Shown here piece after piece: positions 6,212 through 8,397 of a stretch of 8,397 bases of DNA. Made by a program: the position numbers and the translations under genes. The notes under the pieces are model-generated. The model worked only from the letters and a program-made list of their open reading frames with translations. It had not been told where the DNA came from and did no database searches. Position 1 is the stretch's first letter. Every line of letters begins with the position of its first letter. The DNA comes from Polaromonas sp. UBA5171 (GTDB lineage: Bacteria; Pseudomonadota; Gammaproteobacteria; Burkholderiales; Burkholderiaceae_C): NCBI GenBank assembly GCA_002413395.1, contig DHWX01000061.1:1-8397 (forward strand). The letters run 5' to 3'.

Positions 6212-7533
6212 ATGACACCGACCGCAGCGCGCGTAATTTATCCAGAGCTACCTGATCCGCTGACTCCAGGCGACTTGCAGCAACTCTTCAGCCCGAGCTT
6301 CGATGAGCGCAAGTGGGCCCCAACTGTGACGCGAACAGTAGAGTCTCAGGTGGCATTGTTGGTACAGCTGAAGATTTTCCAGACCACAGGGCGGTTTCGG
6401 CGTTCCGCAGATGTTCCTCCTGTTGCCACTGACCACGTGGCCCACCGTATGGGCGCGGAATCCGGATCAAACTTGATTTTTCCTGACCGAACGCTTTACC
6501 GGCATCGCCAGGCTATCCTCAAACGTCTAAAAGTGGTTTCGTGGGGCATCGAGGCACGTGCTCTGGCCCAAGCAACGATGTGCAAGACCGCCCAAGCGCG
6601 TACCGACCCCGCTGACATCATCAATTCGGCGATTGACGCACTCATTCGGCATGACTTCGAATTGCCGAGCATCACATTCGTTACGGCAAGACCGGTGGCA
6701 TTGCTTACCGCCATGTTGCGGACAACTACATTGCGCTGTTTAGTCGCTTCATCGCCTGCGGAACCTATGAAGCGACGTACATTCTGGACGCATTGCTTCA
6801 GAACCTCTCGGATCTGCAGCCTCGCCGGGTGCATGCCGACACCCATGGTCAGTCGGCAGCCGTCTTCGGGCTGGCGTACTTGCTGGGAATTGAACTGATG
6901 CCGCGCATTCGCCGCTGGCAAAATCTCACGCTGTATCGGTCTGACAACGCGAACAGGTACGCAAGGATCAACTCGCTTTTTTCAGGCACGATCAACTGGA
7001 CGCTGATCCATGAGCACTACCCCCAATTCATGCAACTCGCGCTGGCAATCCAAAGCGGAACGCTCGCACCCTCCGCGGTTTTGGCGAAGGTCAACAGCTA
7101 CAGCACCAGGGATCGATTCGGTTTGGCCTTGAAGGAACTTGGCAACGCAGTACGCACGACGTACTTGCTGGAATGGATCATGGACGACTCCTTACGTCGC
7201 ACGGTCCACAAGGGAACGACCAAGATCGAACGGCATCACAAGTTCGCCAAGCACCTCGCCTTCGGTGCTGGCGGTCATCTCCGGTCTAATAACCCTGCTG
7301 ATCAAGAAAAGGCCATCATCTACAACGAACTTGTGACCAATGCAGTGGCACTGCAAAATGTGGTGGATCAGACCCAAGCCCTTCATACGCTGAAGTCCAA
7401 GGGCGTCAATATCCGTGCGGCCGATTTGGCATTCCTAAGCCCATATGCCACCAGCAAGCTCAAGCGATTTGGTGACTACCCGACCGACTTGAAATCCGAG
7501 GCGATGCCGACTCGAACGACGTTGCCTCTATAG
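6212..7533 (+). pseudogene. Tn3-family transposase with large internal deletion and frameshift
   Basis: Two parts of one transposase in different frames. From ATG 6212 the N-terminal DNA-binding part (YPELPDPLTPGDLQQLFSPS, then VALLVQLKIFQTTGRF) runs to ALIRHDFELP at about 6667. From about 6664 another frame gives the C-terminal catalytic part: AEHHIRYGKTGGIAYRHVAD, NYIALFSRFIACGTYEA, HADTHGQSAAVFGLAYLLGI, LMPRIRRWQNLTLYR, KIERHHKFAKHLAFG, LRSNNPADQEKAIIYNELV. In the family the Asp of HADTHGQS and the Glu of KIERHH belong to the DDE triad; the first Asp lies in the deleted part. A full enzyme has roughly 970-1,000 residues and about 440 remain, so some 530-560 codons are gone, with the join near 6664-6672. 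The product cannot be active. The last residues before the stop at 7533 look like the native end. Confidence 0.88.
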
Positions 7534-7542
7534 GATTTGATC

Positions 7543-7579
7543 GAAGTGGCCGGTTTTACACGAATCTTACCGGCAGGCC
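7543..7579 (-). repeat. Right terminal inverted repeat of Tn3-family element
   Basis: On the minus strand it starts GGCCTGCCGGTAAGATTCG and continues TGTAAAACCGGCCAC, ending TTC. It lies ten bases beyond the transposase stop codon, as is usual for Tn3-family elements. Inside it GCCGGT and ACCGGC form a six-base inverted repeat with a 14-base spacer, so each end could fold on itself; the left copy has one mismatch there. Confidence 0.88.
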
Positions 7580-7711
7580 AATAGGGAACCAGACCTCGGA
7601 CAGCTGGAAATCCAAGCCAGTCAACGGTTTGGTCACGACTGACTTACTTTAGCCTGGACAACTTTCCCGCTTTTTTGTACTTGCCAGTGAAGCACGTTGG
7701 AAGATGTGCCA

Positions 7712-8005
7712 TTACGGCCAAACCTGCCGCACATCCCGGGCGTGATGCAGGACACGAACCACGGTGATGCCTGCATCATCTGCCAGGTAGAAGAGGATGT
7801 AGGGCGTTGATGTGGGCCAAGTGCGCACACCATCGGCCAGTTCCGGGCGTGCTCGACCCATCAGCGGTTGAAGCAATAAGGTATTGGCCTCACGCTCAAT
7901 GGCATCCAACACGCGGTCGGCGGCCAGCGGGTTTTCTTCGGCGATGAACAGCCAAGCCTCCAGCAAATCGGCCTGTGCGCTCTGTGTGAGCGTCACGCGA
8001 GCCAT
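7712..8005 (-). CDS. parE: RelE/ParE-family toxin of a type II toxin-antitoxin module
   Basis: A 97-residue ParE-superfamily toxin. The N-terminus VTLTQSAQADLLEAWLFIAEENPLAADRVLDAIE is the classic two-helix hairpin; LLLQPLMGRARPELADGVRTW and YILFYLADDAGITVVRVLHHARD form the beta-sheet core with the conserved MGRxRPEL, FY and VLHxARD motifs. ParE members poison DNA gyrase, while RelE members cut mRNA on the ribosome. The lack of an obvious RelE catalytic set and the ParD-like partner favour the ParE side. Its ATG overlaps the antitoxin's TGA by one base (TGATG), so the two are translationally coupled. It appears full length. No clear terminator follows. Confidence 0.92.
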   Translation of the reverse strand: MARVTLTQSAQADLLEAWLFIAEENPLAADRVLDAIEREANTLLLQPLMGRARPELADGVRTWPTSTPYILFYLADDAGITVVRVLHHARDVRQVWP

Positions 8006-8280
8006 CAGACCCCAACCGTGCTGGACTGTAATACGGCCCGCCCCTGCGCCTTGATCGCCTTCATATCAACTGCGCTGACGCGGCCAGCCTGCACATCTGC
8101 CATGCCCTGCGCAATGTCCGCTTTCAAAGAAGCAAAACTGGCAACCTGCACGGTTTGGTAGGCTTCAAACAGGCGCAGCGCCTCACGAATTACTTCGCTC
8201 GCGGAGCCGTACATGCCAGAGGCAACATGGTCTCGCACACGGTTTTCAAGTTCGGCAGGCAGCGATATGTTGAGCGACAT
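8005..8280 (-). CDS. parD: ParD-family antitoxin (ribbon-helix-helix)
   Basis: A 91-residue antitoxin. Residues 1-40 form a ribbon-helix-helix DNA-binding domain (MSLNISLPAELENRVRDHV, then YGSASEVIREALRLFE, the ParD-type S-x-S-E-V-I-R-E-A-L pattern). The C-terminal half (LKADIAQGMADVQAGR, MKAIKAQGRAVL) is the toxin-wrapping segment with the D-x-K-A-x-G-R motif. It neutralises the toxin encoded just downstream and, with it, is expected to repress its own operon. The start is firm: AGAGGA stands seven bases before the ATG. Confidence 0.92.
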   Translation of the reverse strand: MSLNISLPAELENRVRDHVASGMYGSASEVIREALRLFEAYQTVQVASFASLKADIAQGMADVQAGRVSAVDMKAIKAQGRAVLQSSTVGV

Positions 8281-8287
8281 GGCGAGA

Positions 8288-8324
8288 TCCTCTGGTTATA
8301 TCAATCTTTGCCATTTTATGCCAA
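8288..8324 (-). promoter_or_regulatory. Promoter, ribosome-binding site and possible operator of the toxin-antitoxin operon
   Basis: Reading the minus strand, TTGGCA (8319-8324) and TATAAC (8295-8300) are spaced by 18 bases, and AGAGGA (8288-8293) is the ribosome-binding site. If this is the promoter, the leader is very short. A direct repeat TGGCA, five bases apart, overlaps the -35 region, and GGTT/AACC ends frame the block; either could be a ribbon-helix-helix operator for ParD autorepression, but this is conjecture. Confidence 0.45.
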
Positions 8325-8397
8325 CCATCTGCAAGACGTCCGGCCAACCCATCTTGACCGCACGCCAAGGCTCAGACAGGATCGAAGCGTTGCCGGC
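8296..8397 (-). CDS. Possible C-terminal tail of an unidentified upstream gene, cut by window edge
   Basis: A frame open from the right edge gives 33 residues (AGNASILSEPWRAVKMGWP, DVLQMVGIKWQRLI) and ends with TAA at 8296-8298, 15 bases before the ParD start. The sequence looks protein-like and the other two frames on this strand are broken. If real, the toxin-antitoxin pair sits directly behind this gene and its promoter overlaps the gene's end. No family is recognised from so short a piece. Confidence 0.3.
   Translation of the reverse strand, partial: AGNASILSEPWRAVKMGWPDVLQMVGIKWQRLI

Larger units (their letters stand above)
6093..7579 (+). mobile_element. Internally deleted Tn3-family element (non-autonomous derivative)
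   Basis: A 1,487-base unit bounded by 37-bp imperfect terminal inverted repeats (6093-6129 and 7543-7579, three mismatches) and holding a single decayed Tn3-family transposase gene. The repeat length and its position just outside the transposase gene fit the Tn3 family (usually about 38 bp). There is no resolvase, res site or passenger gene. Five-base flanks (TTGTA on the left, ATAGG on the right) do not match, so no target-site duplication supports a recent simple insertion. Because both ends are kept, the unit could in principle have been moved in trans by a related intact transposase; this is inference. Confidence 0.8.

Noticed and set aside
7655..7700. Minus-strand GTACAAAAAAGC resembling part of a lambda attB1 cloning site
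   Set aside because: Only about 12 bases agree and the flanks differ from attB1, so it is most likely chance in an A-rich run rather than vector sequence or an attachment site.
7580..7711. Gap between the Tn3-type element and the toxin gene, inspected for the missing hemolysin III 3' end, a resolvase site or a terminator
   Set aside because: Translations do not continue the hemolysin III family, and no paired short repeats or hairpin with T-tract were seen.
1..8397. CRISPR arrays, tRNA or rRNA genes
   Set aside because: No regularly spaced direct repeats and no cloverleaf or ribosomal motifs were seen on either strand.

Overview
The window reads as accessory-rich chromosome of a pseudomonadotan, probably a betaproteobacterium. 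The basis is the gene style (MltB-like lipoprotein transglycosylase, hemolysin III/PAQR protein, IS5, IS110 and Tn3-family debris, a ParDE-type module) and a moderately GC-rich composition. This taxonomic guess is weak because no marker gene is present.

Layout. 1-436 (-) is the 5' end of an acyl-CoA synthetase (AMP-forming ligase) that runs off the left edge. 437-1009 has no confident gene, only a doubtful 52-residue Pro/Lys-rich ORF. 1010-1438 (+) encodes a small protein with an N-terminal coiled coil and a C-terminal XRE-type helix-turn-helix. 1550-2266 (+) is a transglutaminase-like cysteine enzyme, and 2581-3408 (-) is an arylamine N-acetyltransferase. These two convergent genes share the Cys-His-Asp transglutaminase/NAT fold and are separated by an IS110-family transposase remnant. 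Upstream of the NAT gene lies an orphan protein C-terminus (3470-3646, -), cut off exactly where an IS5-family remnant begins (3653 to about 4025). That remnant abuts the leader of an intact lipoprotein lytic murein transglycosylase (4081-5400, +). 5589-6116 (+) is a hemolysin III/PAQR membrane protein truncated by the left inverted repeat of a 1.49-kb Tn3-family derivative (6093-7579). That element keeps both 37-bp terminal repeats, but its transposase has a large internal deletion with a frameshift. 7712-8280 (-) is a ParE/ParD-like toxin-antitoxin operon, followed at the right edge by a possible C-terminal tail of an upstream gene.

The genes do not form one pathway. The window looks like a patchwork of housekeeping-type enzymes whose boundaries were repeatedly reshaped: remnants of three transposon families each sit at a junction where at least one host gene is truncated or rejoined. 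The most notable structure is the internally deleted Tn3-family element, which looks like a non-autonomous unit bounded by unusual GGCC-ended repeats and without an evident target-site duplication. I found no convincing new multi-gene defence or metabolic system.
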